DNA from: Gemmatimonadota bacterium
GTDB taxonomy: Bacteria; Gemmatimonadota; Gemmatimonadetes; Gemmatimonadales; GWC2-71-9
Direction: 5' to 3'
DNA: 64,000 bases
NCBI GenBank assembly: GCA_016704275.1
Contig: JADJAK010000002.1
Span: 186,001 to 250,000 of the forward strand
Position numbers and translations under genes: made by a program. Positions 35,904 to 44,863 of this stretch are shown piece by piece. The notes beneath the pieces were generated by a model. It was not told the origin of the DNA. It was given only the letters and a program-made list of their open reading frames with translations, and searched no databases. Positions within the stretch are counted from its first letter, which is position 1, and each line of letters starts with the position of its first letter.

Positions 35904-36410
35904 ATGAGTCTTCGCAACCGCCTCGCCATCGCCCTGGCCATCGGCTCCGTCATCCTGCTCTGGCCCGGCCTTGTCAAGCCGGCGCTGACGATTCGCGCCA
36001 CGATGGAGATGTTCGGCCAGACGCGCGAGCTGTCGAACGAGACGCGGAGCGTCGTCGGCGCGGTGCGGAGCCTGCACCAGTCGGGCAACGACTTCGTGGC
36101 CGGGCTGATCGTGGTATTCAGCATCCTGATCCCGGTGACGAAGGCGGCGCTACTGATCCCGATCTTCACGCTGCGCAACGCCGCGCAGCGCATCCGGCTC
36201 TTTCGTTTCGTGCGCGCCATCAGCAAGTGGTCGATGGCCGACGTCTTTGCCGTGGGGATGCTGATCGCGCTGCTCGCCGCCAAGGGCACCGCCAATCTCT
36301 CGGCGGTGGCCGGGCAGGGCTTCTACTTCTTTGCCGCGTACTGCCTCGTCTCCAACCTCGCCTTCCAGCTTCTCGAGCTCGACGACCCGCAGGCTACTTC
36401 TTCGGCGTGA
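35904..36410 (+). CDS. PqiA-like (paraquat-inducible protein A family) membrane protein
   Basis: 168 residues, a single PqiA domain rather than the two of E. coli PqiA. Four membrane helices; the family pattern GLIVVFSILIPVTKAALL, FRFVRAISKWSMADVFAVGMLIALLAAKG is clear. PqiA-type proteins sit with MCE lipid transport systems, but no MCE gene is in the window. The last 17 bp overlap the convergent gene at 36394. Confidence 0.85.
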   Translation: MSLRNRLAIALAIGSVILLWPGLVKPALTIRATMEMFGQTRELSNETRSVVGAVRSLHQSGNDFVAGLIVVFSILIPVTKAALLIPIFTLRNAAQRIRLFRFVRAISKWSMADVFAVGMLIALLAAKGTANLSAVAGQGFYFFAAYCLVSNLAFQLLELDDPQATSSA

Positions 36411-36846
36411 TCTTAAACTTCGCCACCGGTTGACCGGCGAGGTTCACCAGCCCTTCCAGCGCACCATCGGCACCGAGCTTCGCGTCGTGCTCCAGCAACT
36501 TGGGGCCGGTGGAGGTCGCGCCTGCGGCTGCCGCCGTCGCCGCCGCGACCGTCACGCGGAACTGCACGCGTGCGCCAGTGCGCACCACGTTGGAGATGGT
36601 CCCGCTCCCCTGCCCCGGCACCATCGCCGTGCCACCCAATCCACTTGGTACTGTCACAAATGTGTAGCTCACCGGCGCCACGATCGAGCTGTCGCCGAAC
36701 GGCACGGTGACGCTCCCGACCCAGGTGCCGACGAGCGCGGCGGCGGATGGCTCAGCGGCTGGCTTCTGGGCCAACGCGGGCGTGGCGAGGGTCAGGAGGA
36801 ATGCAGCGGCGAGCCGAGAGATGGCGGAGGCAGGACGACGGGACAT
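36394..36846 (-). CDS. Exported protein of unknown function
   Basis: 150 residues. Signal peptide ends PALAQ. Beta-rich mature part: ALVGTWVGSVTVPFGDSSIVAPVSYTFV, GSGTISNVVRTGARVQFRVTVAAAT, DAKLGADGALEGLVNLAGQPVAKFKITPKK. This looks like a small beta-sandwich or lipocalin-like domain. Overlaps the 3' end of the pqiA-like gene. Confidence 0.65.
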   Translation of the reverse strand: MSRRPASAISRLAAAFLLTLATPALAQKPAAEPSAAALVGTWVGSVTVPFGDSSIVAPVSYTFVTVPSGLGGTAMVPGQGSGTISNVVRTGARVQFRVTVAAATAAAAGATSTGPKLLEHDAKLGADGALEGLVNLAGQPVAKFKITPKK

Positions 36847-36955
36847 GGGGCAACTCACGCGGGCTGAAGGGGACGGGGGCCGACGAGTTGGAATCGCATG
36901 CAATATGGGACGGATCGGTCGGGGGGAGAACCACAGCCAGGGGGAGCCACGGCGG

Positions 36956-38042
36956 CTAGGGTCTCGCCTGGTACTTCTCAAGATGCCAAAAATCATCGTC
37001 CGGCGTCTGCCGCGCGACGTAGATCACGCCGCGGCCGAAACCGATCACGTGCGAGTGCGGTTTCAGGACCGCCCGACCGGTGAGAGTCCCCGTCTTGTCG
37101 AAGATGTCGTACTTCGGCAGCGAGTCATTCCAGTCACGAAGGCGCGGCACCCAGAGTTCCCCCTCCGTTGAGGCACGGAGTTGGGACATGAGGCCATCGA
37201 CGGGGGGGAGCACGGCTGGAAACATGTCATCCTGCGCGGGGAACTGACTCTTCGACCACCACGTCCGGTAGGCGCTGGTGACCTTGATCGGCTGGTACTT
37301 CACGACCGGCCCGACGATTCGCTTCCCCGCTGGGGTGACAACGTCCACCCGATAGGGGGCCTGATTGACGATCGCGACGCTGCCATCCAAGAGTGGCATC
37401 CAGTCTGGTCGCATCGGGAAGAGCTCGGGAGCGGCGAGGATTTCCCCACCCATTCTCCCGTCGGGGAGCTTCCGCATCGGCGTGGGCTGCACGCGCACCA
37501 GCTGTTGCCATGCGAGAACTGCCACCGTCTTGGTCGCCGGGTCCCACCGCTCGATGGGAAGTGAATCGCGCCCCGCTGCTGCGGCACGCCCTCGGCGATA
37601 CGCGCGGCCCTGGGGGTCGAAGCCGCGGATCATGCCCGGGATCACTCCGGTGGTCTGCAGCTCGAATCCCGTTCCAACCACCTCTGCGCCACCCGAGATC
37701 AGCACCGCGCGTCCGAGCGCGCCATCGGGAACGACCGCACCACCCTTCCCGTCGGCAAGGGCCTCCATCGGCCGTCGATATTCCCCCGGACCGCCGCCCG
37801 TCCGCGACAGGGCGCGGAGCGCATCGGCGCCAGAAGTCCGCCACCCGAATCGCGACCTCACCCCCATCGACGAAGACGAACTTGCCGTTCGCCAACTCCG
37901 CGCCTCGGCTCACGCTGCTGATAGGCGTGGAGATCGTCGCCGCCGGCCGCCCGGTCAGGTCGATCGTGCGGACCTGGGCGGCGGCGGGAGTGGCCCCTAT
38001 CAGGGTCAATCCAAGTGTGATCACTTGGCAGGTGGTTCGCAT
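36956..38042 (-). CDS. 6-bladed beta-propeller exported protein (one-base frameshift)
   Basis: About 361 residues when joined. Signal peptide ends PAAAQ. SVSRGAELANGKFVFVDGGEVAIRVAD is in one frame and SGADALRALSRTGGGPGEYRRPM onward in the next. Removing one T (A on the plus strand) near 37838 gives VADSGADALRALS, a clean join. The GRTGGGPGEY motif marks the 6-bladed propeller family common in Bacteroidota and Gemmatimonadota. It lies in one minus-strand group with the lipoprotein at 38060 and a second propeller at 38724. Role unknown. Confidence 0.78.
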
Positions 38043-38059
38043 CGAAAGACCTCTCTGGA

Positions 38060-38617
38060 TTAGCGCTGCTGCCGCATGCGCACTGGTTCCCGACCGCGGG
38101 GACCATTGCGGTAGACCGTATCGGACTTGGTGACGTCCCACGACTCGCCCCGGCGCTGCAGCGTCCAGATCATGCCAACGCCGCATCGAGTCCCGCAGCG
38201 GTAGTCGACCAGCAGGACCGCCTCGTCCCCGGACGGGGAGAAGCCGATGCCCGAGAGGGCAATCACTGCCGTGTCCGTCACCTCGCCGCGCAATTGCCAG
38301 CGACTCACGCGGATGGACTCTACGTCACGAGTGAGGAGTGCTGGGACCACGCCAGGTATTCTCGCCTCGCGCACGAAGTCCGCCCAAGCCGCCTGCGCCA
38401 TCGCCGGCCCCGCGGAGTCTCCCACCCAGATGACGCGGTCCTTTTCGACGAGCACGATGGCGGGCCGATTGCGTGCGACGACCGCATCGACGGCGGCGCT
38501 GCTGACGGTCTGGGTGGCGGCTTGTCGAGCGGTCGAGTCCTGACTGAAGTCTGGGGTGGCGCGGTCGGGTGATCCGCAACCGGGCAGGCCAATCAGCAAC
38601 ACGAGATAGCGTGTCAT
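38060..38617 (-). CDS. Putative lipoprotein of unknown function
   Basis: 185 residues. Very short signal with lipobox LPGCGS (Cys about residue 14). VDAVVARNRPAIVLVEKDRVIWVGDSAG, DTAVIALSGIGFSPSGDEAVLLVDYRCGTRCGVGMIWTLQRRGESW. The segment AVLLVDYRCGTRCG...L.R..G.W is seen in small exported proteins of these phyla and may form a disulfide between the CGTRC cysteines. Lies between two beta-propeller genes on the same strand. Confidence 0.68.
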   Translation of the reverse strand: MTRYLVLLIGLPGCGSPDRATPDFSQDSTARQAATQTVSSAAVDAVVARNRPAIVLVEKDRVIWVGDSAGPAMAQAAWADFVREARIPGVVPALLTRDVESIRVSRWQLRGEVTDTAVIALSGIGFSPSGDEAVLLVDYRCGTRCGVGMIWTLQRRGESWDVTKSDTVYRNGPRGREPVRMRQQR

Positions 38618-38723
38618 GCGACCCTCAGCTCGGAAGATCCGATCCGGGTGTACGATGGGTGCAAGTTGCCCCCCAAGCTTACCGCCGATCCCGCCGGAGC
38701 AGGCAGCGAGCGAGGGAAACACG

Positions 38724-39809
38724 TTACGGCCAGACGGCCCGCACCACCTGCGGAACATCATCGGCGTCTCGCATCACACCCCACGCCGTAATGCCCGCGA
38801 CAGCCTGCAACTCCAGGCGCGGGGACGCGCTCGCTCGACCGATCATGCGTCCGGTACCGTCGTGTCGCTGCCAGACGAATCCATTCGGCGCGGTGCGGAC
38901 ACGCAGCCAGAGTTCGCCGTCCGGTCCCACGAGCACGTCGGTGACCGGCGGGAAAAACGTCGACATCTCCGCCGCGCGGATCTTGGCCGCGAGATCTGGC
39001 GGTGTGCCTCGGTATCCGGCGATCACGCCGCGGATGCTGTCCGCGAACTGGCGCGAAATCGGCACCTCGGCGAAGTCCAGCTTCTGGGCCCAGCGCACCG
39101 TTCCTGCTTCATCCGTCACCGTGACGTTCATCGCGACACGGCCCGCGGCGCGAGAGGCCAATACAACAGACGCGATCCAACGGCCATTGGCCGAGGCCGA
39201 CACCAACGGCTTGGTGCAGAATGGCATCCGGATCGCGCCGGGCACATCCTGTCCCGGACACTTCGGCGGCTCGATCGACATCGCGGCTCGATTGAGGAGA
39301 CCACTGGGCCCGATGGTGCCGACCACGATCGCCTGCGCCCGGGTGGTCACGAGTTGCAGCATCTGATCGCCGGCGCCAAGCGCCAGCACGTCCCCGGCAA
39401 GGGGGCGCTCCGGTTCGCGGCCGGGGAGCGCCAACTGGGGAGATGGAATTGGAATGTCCCGGATGAACTGACCGCTGGGCGAGAAGAGGGAGAGCTTTCG
39501 CTGGTTTCTCACCCAGAGCGAATCGACATGCCAGCCGATCCGTCCGATCGACTCGAACTCGCCGGGGCCCTCACCCTTCCGACCGATTCGCGTTGGAGCA
39601 CGCCCGCCCACCGGAAAGAGGACGACTTGCCAGTCGGCTCCCTCAGCGACGGCAACGATGCCAGCACGGGAGACCGCCATTGCACCCGCCGACACCCAAT
39701 CAACGCCCTCGGCGCCAGGCCAGGGGACCACCCGCAGGGGTTGGGGTGATTGGCCCATGAGCGCGCTGAGGGGAGCGAGCGTCAGGGTTGCGGCGATGAA
39801 GAGCTTCAT
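38724..39809 (-). CDS. 6-bladed beta-propeller exported protein
   Basis: 361 residues. Signal peptide ends ALMGQ. RIGRKGEGPGEFESIGRIGWHVDSLWVRNQRKLSLFSPSGQFIRD gives the family's GxGPGEF blade; DVLVGPDGELWLRVRTAPNGFVW is a later blade. Two Cys (KCPGQDV, MPFCTKP) may pair. Same family as the protein at 36956-38042. The ATG at 39809 is preceded by GGGGTGAGG. Confidence 0.78.
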   Translation of the reverse strand: MKLFIAATLTLAPLSALMGQSPQPLRVVPWPGAEGVDWVSAGAMAVSRAGIVAVAEGADWQVVLFPVGGRAPTRIGRKGEGPGEFESIGRIGWHVDSLWVRNQRKLSLFSPSGQFIRDIPIPSPQLALPGREPERPLAGDVLALGAGDQMLQLVTTRAQAIVVGTIGPSGLLNRAAMSIEPPKCPGQDVPGAIRMPFCTKPLVSASANGRWIASVVLASRAAGRVAMNVTVTDEAGTVRWAQKLDFAEVPISRQFADSIRGVIAGYRGTPPDLAAKIRAAEMSTFFPPVTDVLVGPDGELWLRVRTAPNGFVWQRHDGTGRMIGRASASPRLELQAVAGITAWGVMRDADDVPQVVRAVWP

Positions 39810-39972
39810 CCTCACCCCGTGCGAGCGCGTGGATCGGAAGCCTCGAGGCCCCCGAGTTCTGTCATTGAGGAGGAGTGACGTGCCGCAACGCGTCCGGCAC
39901 CGAGCACGCCTGACACCACAAAGGTACGGCGCCTAGGCGGCGCCGGGAGGGGTGGCGGTCCAGAACACCAAA

Positions 39973-40002
39973 CCGCCCGCCACTCTGCTGAGTGACGGGC
40001 GG
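39973..40002 (-). terminator. Terminator of the tRNA cluster
   Basis: A 12-bp stem (39973-39984 with 39991-40002) and a 6-nt loop. The single imperfect pair is G:U in minus-strand RNA but C:A in plus-strand RNA, so it is best formed by transcripts leaving the tRNA cluster. Confidence 0.6.
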
Positions 40003-40009
40003 CTGGCCA

Positions 40010-40082
40010 TGCCCCGAGTAGGACTCGAACCTACAACCTAGTGATTAAGAGTCACGTGCTCTACCAATTGAGCTATCGAGGC
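40010..40082 (-). tRNA. tRNA-Lys (anticodon CTT)
   Basis: Minus-strand cloverleaf with acceptor GCCTCGA/TCGGGGC, anticodon loop CTCTTAA giving CTT, and T arm GTAGGTTCGAGTCCTAC. The top pair of the anticodon stem is a C-T mismatch. Last gene of the five-tRNA cluster. Confidence 0.93.
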
Positions 40083-40093
40083 GCTTCCTGCAG

Positions 40094-40165
40094 TAGCCCC
40101 AACGGGAATCGAACCCGTCTCTCGACCTTGAAAGGGTCGCGTCCTAACCGATAGACGATGGGGCC
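40094..40165 (-). tRNA. tRNA-Glu (anticodon TTC)
   Basis: Minus-strand cloverleaf. Acceptor GGCCCCA/TGGGGCT with a G1-U72 pair; anticodon loop CTTTCAA gives TTC; T arm GACGGGTTCGATTCCCGT. Confidence 0.93.
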
Positions 40166-40188
40166 GACTTCCCCTGGGTTCCCCTGCA

Positions 40189-40261
40189 TAGCGCTAACGG
40201 GATTCGAACCCGTGTTCCAGCCTTGAGAGGGCTGTGTCCTAGGCCCCTAGACGATAGCGCC
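40189..40261 (-). tRNA. tRNA-Glu (anticodon CTC)
   Basis: Minus-strand cloverleaf. Acceptor GGCGCTA/TAGCGCT, again with G1-U72; anticodon loop CTCTCAA gives CTC; T arm ACGGGTTCGAATCCCGT. Confidence 0.93.
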
Positions 40262-40317
40262 GTGGCCTAACCAAGAGCGGCCAATATACCCCGCCCGGGA
40301 GGCAGATCAACCCCCAA

Positions 40318-40390
40318 CAGGCCCGGCAGGAATCGAACCTGCAACCCCCGGTTTTGGAGACCGGTGCTCTACCAATTGAGCTACGGACCT
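40318..40390 (-). tRNA. tRNA-Trp (anticodon CCA)
   Basis: Minus-strand cloverleaf. Acceptor AGGTCCG/CGGGCCT with discriminator G, as expected for Trp; anticodon loop CTCCAAA gives CCA; T arm GCAGGTTCGATTCCTGC. Confidence 0.95.
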
Positions 40391-40409
40391 AAGCAAACAC
40401 CCTGCGCCG

Positions 40410-40444
40410 TACGACCTACGACTTACGACCTATGACCTACGACT
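40410..40444. repeat. Five tandem heptamers TA(C/T)GAC(C/T)
   Basis: Five 7-bp units in a row fill the spacer between tRNA-Trp and tRNA-His: four TACGAC(C/T) and one TATGACC. No dyad symmetry. This is the second heptamer array in the window after the one at 27870. Confidence 0.75.
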
Positions 40445-40452
40445 CTCTCCAG

Positions 40453-40527
40453 GGTGCCTGACGGGGATTGAACCCGCAACCTCCGGAACCACAATCCGGC
40501 GCTCTAACCAATTGAGCTACAAGCACC
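40453..40527 (-). tRNA. tRNA-His (anticodon GTG)
   Basis: Minus-strand cloverleaf. Acceptor GTGCTTG/CAGGCAC with extra 5' G (position -1) facing discriminator C, the His identity pair; anticodon loop TTGTGGT gives GTG. First gene of the cluster His, Trp, Glu, Glu, Lys. Confidence 0.95.
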
Positions 40528-40568
40528 ACGACAACGGACGCCCAAAATGGCCCCCGAAGCCCTCCGGG

Positions 40569-41231
40569 TCAAGCGTCGCGACGCTCCCAGAACCGTTTCC
40601 CCACCGCCAGGGTCCGCATGTTCGCCACCACCGCGTCCTTGTCCAACGCGGCAATCTGCACCACCCCACGCGCCGCGTTGCAGGCCAAGAGCGCCGTCCC
40701 CGCGATCTCCTCCCGCCGGAGCCGCCCCGTCGCGATCCCCCCGCGCACCGTCTCCGCCAGCCGCGCCCGCGCCACCGACGGCAGCCCGCCCAGCGCCAAC
40801 GGCGGGAAGACCAGCGTCTCCCGGTCCCACCAGCCAATGGCCCAGATCGAGGCCTCCACCAGGTACCCCTCGGCGTCGAAAAAGAGCACGTCGTCGGTGC
40901 TCTGCGACTTGGTCGGCAACCGCGCGGCCTCGAGCCACGCCCGCGCCGCAATCTTGTGCGGATACCCCTGATGCGGCACGTGCGCCGTCACCAACGCCAG
41001 CGGCGCCGTGCTCCCGACCTCGCGCTCAGTACTGCGCACCAGCCCGTCACTCACCTCGAAGCGCACGATGCGGTCGTCGCCACCCTCCGGCCGCGCCAGC
41101 TCGCCGACGGCGATGCCCAGCGCCTCGGCACTGCGGTGCAGTCGCTCCAGGTGCAGCGGCCAGAGCGGCGCCACGCCGTTCCGCACCCGCACCGTCTCCA
41201 GCAGCGTCGTCGCCGCCTGCGGGGCGCTCAC
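40569..41231 (-). CDS. Aminotransferase class IV, probable aminodeoxychorismate lyase (PabC-like)
   Basis: 220 residues. Fold-type IV PLP enzyme: LHLERLHRSAEALGI near the N-terminus, the PLP Lys in LPTKSQSTDDVLFFDAEGYLVEASIWAIGWW, and LACNAARGVVQIAAL. The short length and missing branched-chain specificity loop favour aminodeoxychorismate lyase (folate synthesis), but branched-chain or D-amino acid aminotransferase cannot be excluded. The GTG start overlaps the TGA of the EamA gene (GTGA). Confidence 0.78.
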   Translation of the reverse strand: MSAPQAATTLLETVRVRNGVAPLWPLHLERLHRSAEALGIAVGELARPEGGDDRIVRFEVSDGLVRSTEREVGSTAPLALVTAHVPHQGYPHKIAARAWLEAARLPTKSQSTDDVLFFDAEGYLVEASIWAIGWWDRETLVFPPLALGGLPSVARARLAETVRGGIATGRLRREEIAGTALLACNAARGVVQIAALDKDAVVANMRTLAVGKRFWERRDA

Positions 41232-42160
41232 ATGACCGCCACGGGTTCCGCCACGCGCGTGCCGCGCAACGCCTGCCACGCCGTCGCGACGATGATCACC
41301 GCGCCGCCCGCCAGCGCCATCATCGACGGCACCTCGCGCAGCAGCAACCACGACCAGACCGGATTCAACGCCGTCTCCACCAGCAGCAGCAGCGACGCAT
41401 CGAGCGCCGGCACATGCTTGAGGCCGCTCGTCACCAGCAGGTACGCGCCGCCGATCTGGAACACCCCCAGATAGAGGATCACGCCCCAGGAGGCCATCGG
41501 CGTCGGCCCCACCGGCAGCGCCCACGGCAGCACGGCCACGCATGCGATCAGGTTGCCGAGGATCACCGCCGAGACGCCATGCCCTTGCGTGGCGGGATCG
41601 CGCCCGAGCCAGCGGAGGCCGATCAGCATGACCGCGTAGGCCACGCCACTGACCACCGCGAGCAGGTTCCCCCGGACCGGATCCGGCGCGGTCACGCTCG
41701 GCACATCGACCCCCAGGAAGACCAGCGCGAGCCCCGTCGCGACCGCCGCAAGGATCGGCAGGTCACGACGCGAGATCGGCTCGCGCAGCAGCCAGGGCCC
41801 CAGCAGCAGCAGGTAGACGGGGGCGGTCGACTGGAGGTAGATCGCGTTGGCGGAGGTGGTCAGCCGGTTGGCGAGCACGAAGGTGACCAGCGTGACGGCG
41901 TAGGTGATGCCAACGAGCGCGGTCTTCCAGCCGAATCCCTTGCGAGCCGCCGGCACCGCCACCAGCAACGCCAGCGCCGCCACGCCACTCCGGAACGATG
42001 CGATCTGCCACCCGGTCAGCTGGGCCGCCTTGATCGCGGCACCACCGGTCGAGAAGAGCAAGGCGGCGATCGCGATCTGGAGGCGTGGGGACAGGTCAGG
42101 ACTCCGGGAGTCGGGCGGGGTATCCGAGGGCGGTGGCGAGCTTGGCCGCCGAGGCGACAC
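41228..42160 (-). CDS. EamA/DMT-superfamily permease
   Basis: 310 residues with ten membrane helices in two EamA repeats (ALLFSTGGAAIKAAQLTGWQIASFRSG; YLQSTAPVYLLLLGPWLLRE; NLLAVVSGVAYAVMLIGLRW; LLLVETALNPVWSWLLLREVPS). Exports or imports a small metabolite; substrate not evident. The GTG start at 42160 lies 65 bp inside the TolC gene; a shorter start is possible but no ATG is available. Confidence 0.85.
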   Translation of the reverse strand: MSPRRPSSPPPSDTPPDSRSPDLSPRLQIAIAALLFSTGGAAIKAAQLTGWQIASFRSGVAALALLVAVPAARKGFGWKTALVGITYAVTLVTFVLANRLTTSANAIYLQSTAPVYLLLLGPWLLREPISRRDLPILAAVATGLALVFLGVDVPSVTAPDPVRGNLLAVVSGVAYAVMLIGLRWLGRDPATQGHGVSAVILGNLIACVAVLPWALPVGPTPMASWGVILYLGVFQIGGAYLLVTSGLKHVPALDASLLLLVETALNPVWSWLLLREVPSMMALAGGAVIIVATAWQALRGTRVAEPVAVM

Positions 42161-43508
42161 GCTTCACCTCAGCATCGGCCAGTTTGGTCGTTTCGTCGAG
42201 CAATCCGCGCTCGCGCTGATTCACCAGGAAGAGCGATGATTCGCCGGCATCAAAGCGCCGCTGCTCGGCCGCCAGGAGCTGTCGGGCCAACGCGACCGCC
42301 TCAATCTGCCACCCTGCTGCCCGGGAGGCACCTTCGAGGCCCGCCGCCGCGGCCCGAGCCTCTGCCACCACGTCGCGGCGAATGTCGGCGAGGATGAGGG
42401 CGGCGATCCGGTCCTTCGCCGACGCCTCGCCCGCCTTGCCGCGCTCCTTGAGCAGGAGCAGGCCCGTGCTGGCCCGGAGCCCAAACTTGTAGTTGCCGGC
42501 GCCGGACGGGAAGTCCGAGAGGCCAGCGACCCCATCCCGGTCCGCGAGGCGCGCCACCTCCGCCTCGAGGTCAGGGAAGAGCTCGGCGCTCGCCTGGCGT
42601 CGGACCGCCGATGCCGCATCGCCGTCGGCGCGCGCCTTCCGGACCTTCGGGTGCATGGTGAGGGCGCGGGTCAGTTCAGCGGCGAGCCACGCCGAATCGG
42701 GGCGCAGCAGGGTCGGCGCCACCCCAGGGCGAGTGGCCGCATCCCACTCGAGCGGGTCGCCGCCTGCGTCCCAGAGGTAGGTCGCTACGCGGGCGCGTGC
42801 CGCCGCCGCGTCGGCCTCGGCCAGGGCAAGGGTCGCCTCGCGACGCACCACCTCCAGCCGGACTTCGATGGTGTCGACGGCCGCCAGGTCGCCGCGCGCC
42901 ACGCGCGCCGCGATGCCCCGACTGCGCACGTCGATCAGCGTGCGGCCCTCGCGCGCAATCTCGAGAAGGCGCTCCGCGCGGTACCACTCGGCCCACGCGG
43001 TCGTTGCCTCGAGGAGCAGCGCGTTGAGGAGTTCCTCGCGCGCCGCGGCGGCGCCCTCCCGCTTGGCGCGCGCCGCACCCAACTCGGCCCGCCGACGATC
43101 GGTGATGATTCCCTGCCCGATCGGCATCGAGAGGCCGAGCGAGAGCAGCCCCTGCGCGGGAGTCCGCCGGTCCGGTGCGAAATACTGGCCGCTGGTCTTC
43201 TCGAGGCCGAGCTTGAGGTCGATGCCAAGCGGCGTCGGGACCTTGATGGCGGCCTCGAGATAGTTGTAGTACTCGCGGCCGCCGAACGCCTTCCGCTCCC
43301 ACGAAGCGGAGAGCTGCGGGTCGAACATCGCGCCGGTGGCGGCGAGTACGGCACCATCGGCCTGGCGCACCAACTGCTGCGCCTGCCGCGCCACCGGATG
43401 ATGGGCGGCAACGACGGCGCGCAGTGAATCGAGCGAGAGCACCGGCGACTGGGCCAGCACGGGCCGTGGCATGCCCACCAAGAGCGCAACTCCGACGAGC
43501 CACCTCAC
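42096..43508 (-). CDS. TolC-family outer-membrane efflux protein
   Basis: 470 residues. Signal peptide ends PVLAQ. Two helical coiled repeats typical of TolC proteins: SLDSLRAVVAAHHPVARQAQQLV, LSLGLSMPIGQGIITDRRRAELGAARAKREG, LRASTGLLLLKERGKAGEASAKDRIA, EAVALARQLLAAEQRRFDAGESSLFLVNQRERGL. The GTG start overlaps the TGA of the HlyD gene (GTGA). Outer-membrane channel of the three-gene export system. Confidence 0.88.
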   Translation of the reverse strand: MRWLVGVALLVGMPRPVLAQSPVLSLDSLRAVVAAHHPVARQAQQLVRQADGAVLAATGAMFDPQLSASWERKAFGGREYYNYLEAAIKVPTPLGIDLKLGLEKTSGQYFAPDRRTPAQGLLSLGLSMPIGQGIITDRRRAELGAARAKREGAAAAREELLNALLLEATTAWAEWYRAERLLEIAREGRTLIDVRSRGIAARVARGDLAAVDTIEVRLEVVRREATLALAEADAAAARARVATYLWDAGGDPLEWDAATRPGVAPTLLRPDSAWLAAELTRALTMHPKVRKARADGDAASAVRRQASAELFPDLEAEVARLADRDGVAGLSDFPSGAGNYKFGLRASTGLLLLKERGKAGEASAKDRIAALILADIRRDVVAEARAAAAGLEGASRAAGWQIEAVALARQLLAAEQRRFDAGESSLFLVNQRERGLLDETTKLADAEVKRVASAAKLATALGYPARLPES

Positions 43509-44863
43509 TTGCCGCCGCCGCCCTTCGGCGTCGCACCAGGCGCGGGTTGCTGCACCGTTGGCGGGAAGCCGTTGAGGGTGCGCCAGAACTCGTACCAGAT
43601 CGGCACTTCGTCGAGCATCGCCCAGCCCACGACGCCGGAGCCCACGCGGAGCGACGGCGAACTGGGCCACGGCTCGTCGGTGCCGTCGGGGCGGACGAGA
43701 ATGCGGTAGGTGCCATCCGGCGCGTTGATCTGGTCGATCACCGCGATGATGCCGCCGAACGTCCCGACCGCAACACTCGGCCAGCCCGCGAACTGCAGCG
43801 CCGGCCAGCCATCGAAGGTCAGGCGCACCTTGCGGCCGGGGCGCAGCAGCGGCACATCCATCGCCTTGACGTACAGCTCCACCGCCAAGTCGGCGGCGTT
43901 CGGCATCACGGTCGCGACGGCCTCGCCCTCCTTCACCGTCTCGCCGACGCCGGCGCGCAGCACGCGCACGACGTAGCCATCCTGCGGCGCCGTGACCGTG
44001 GCGAGCCCGTTGCGCAGCCGGACGTTCGCCTCGCTGTTGCGCAGCTTGGCGATGTCGGCGCGGGTCTCGTGCATCTCCGCCGAGGTCGCGCTGCGATCAC
44101 CGCGCGCCTTCGCCAGCTTGTCGGCGTATTCCGCCGCCACCGTGCGCACTTCGAGCGTCGCGTTCTCCAGCTCGGCGCGGCTCTTCGCCAACGTGCCGCG
44201 CGCCGAGGCGACGCGCGCGGCCACCGACTGCGCCCGCGTCCGCGCCCCCTCGACTTCCACCAGGCTCTTCAGCCCTTCGCGATACAGCGCTTCCTGTGCG
44301 CCGAGTTGGCGGATCGCCACCGCGCTGTCGAGGAGTGCGGCCTCCACTGCGGCCGAGTCCGCGACGACGGTGAAGCGCACCTGCTCGATCTTGGTGCGCA
44401 GTTGCTGCGCCTTGAGCCCCTGCCCCTCCGTGAGCGCGGCAATCTGCAGGTCGAGCGCGGAGACCTTCGCCGCCTTGGCCGTCGCCGCCATCCGCTTCGC
44501 CGCCACCTGCTCGCCGTAGCGATCGGCGGTGGACGGGTCGAGGTAGTCGTCCTTGATCTCGGCGAGCGAGAGGATCGGGTCGCCGCGGCGCACGAACTGC
44601 CCCTCGGCGACGTGCCATGTCGTGATGCGGCCGGCGATCGCGCTGTTGACCAACTGCGGGCGATCCTCCGGACGGTAGGCGATCACCGCGCCCTTCCCCG
44701 AGACGTACTGCTGCCAGGGGAGGAAGAGGATCACCAACACGACGAGGCCGATGCCGAGCAGCCAGCGGCGCAGCACGCCGTGGTGGCGGGGAGTGCGCAG
44801 GAGGCTCGGGGCGTGCAGCCCGAGTCCTTCCGGATCGCGGCTCAGATCGGGTGTGGCGCTCAT
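43505..44863 (-). CDS. HlyD-family membrane fusion (periplasmic adaptor) protein
   Basis: 452 residues. One N-terminal membrane helix, a lipoyl half (VSGKGAVIAYRPEDRPQLVNSAIAGRI), a long coiled-coil hairpin (about residues 115-270), the second lipoyl half (VTAPQDGYVVRVLRAGVGETVKEG) and a beta-barrel domain (LLRPGRKVRLTFDGWPALQF). It bridges the ABC protein and TolC. ATGA overlap with the ABC gene. Confidence 0.9.
   Translation of the reverse strand: MSATPDLSRDPEGLGLHAPSLLRTPRHHGVLRRWLLGIGLVVLVILFLPWQQYVSGKGAVIAYRPEDRPQLVNSAIAGRITTWHVAEGQFVRRGDPILSLAEIKDDYLDPSTADRYGEQVAAKRMAATAKAAKVSALDLQIAALTEGQGLKAQQLRTKIEQVRFTVVADSAAVEAALLDSAVAIRQLGAQEALYREGLKSLVEVEGARTRAQSVAARVASARGTLAKSRAELENATLEVRTVAAEYADKLAKARGDRSATSAEMHETRADIAKLRNSEANVRLRNGLATVTAPQDGYVVRVLRAGVGETVKEGEAVATVMPNAADLAVELYVKAMDVPLLRPGRKVRLTFDGWPALQFAGWPSVAVGTFGGIIAVIDQINAPDGTYRILVRPDGTDEPWPSSPSLRVGSGVVGWAMLDEVPIWYEFWRTLNGFPPTVQQPAPGATPKGGGGK

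Noticed and set aside
40410..40444. Possible CRISPR-like repeats
   Set aside because: Units are only 7 bp with no spacers between them, so this is a simple tandem repeat.
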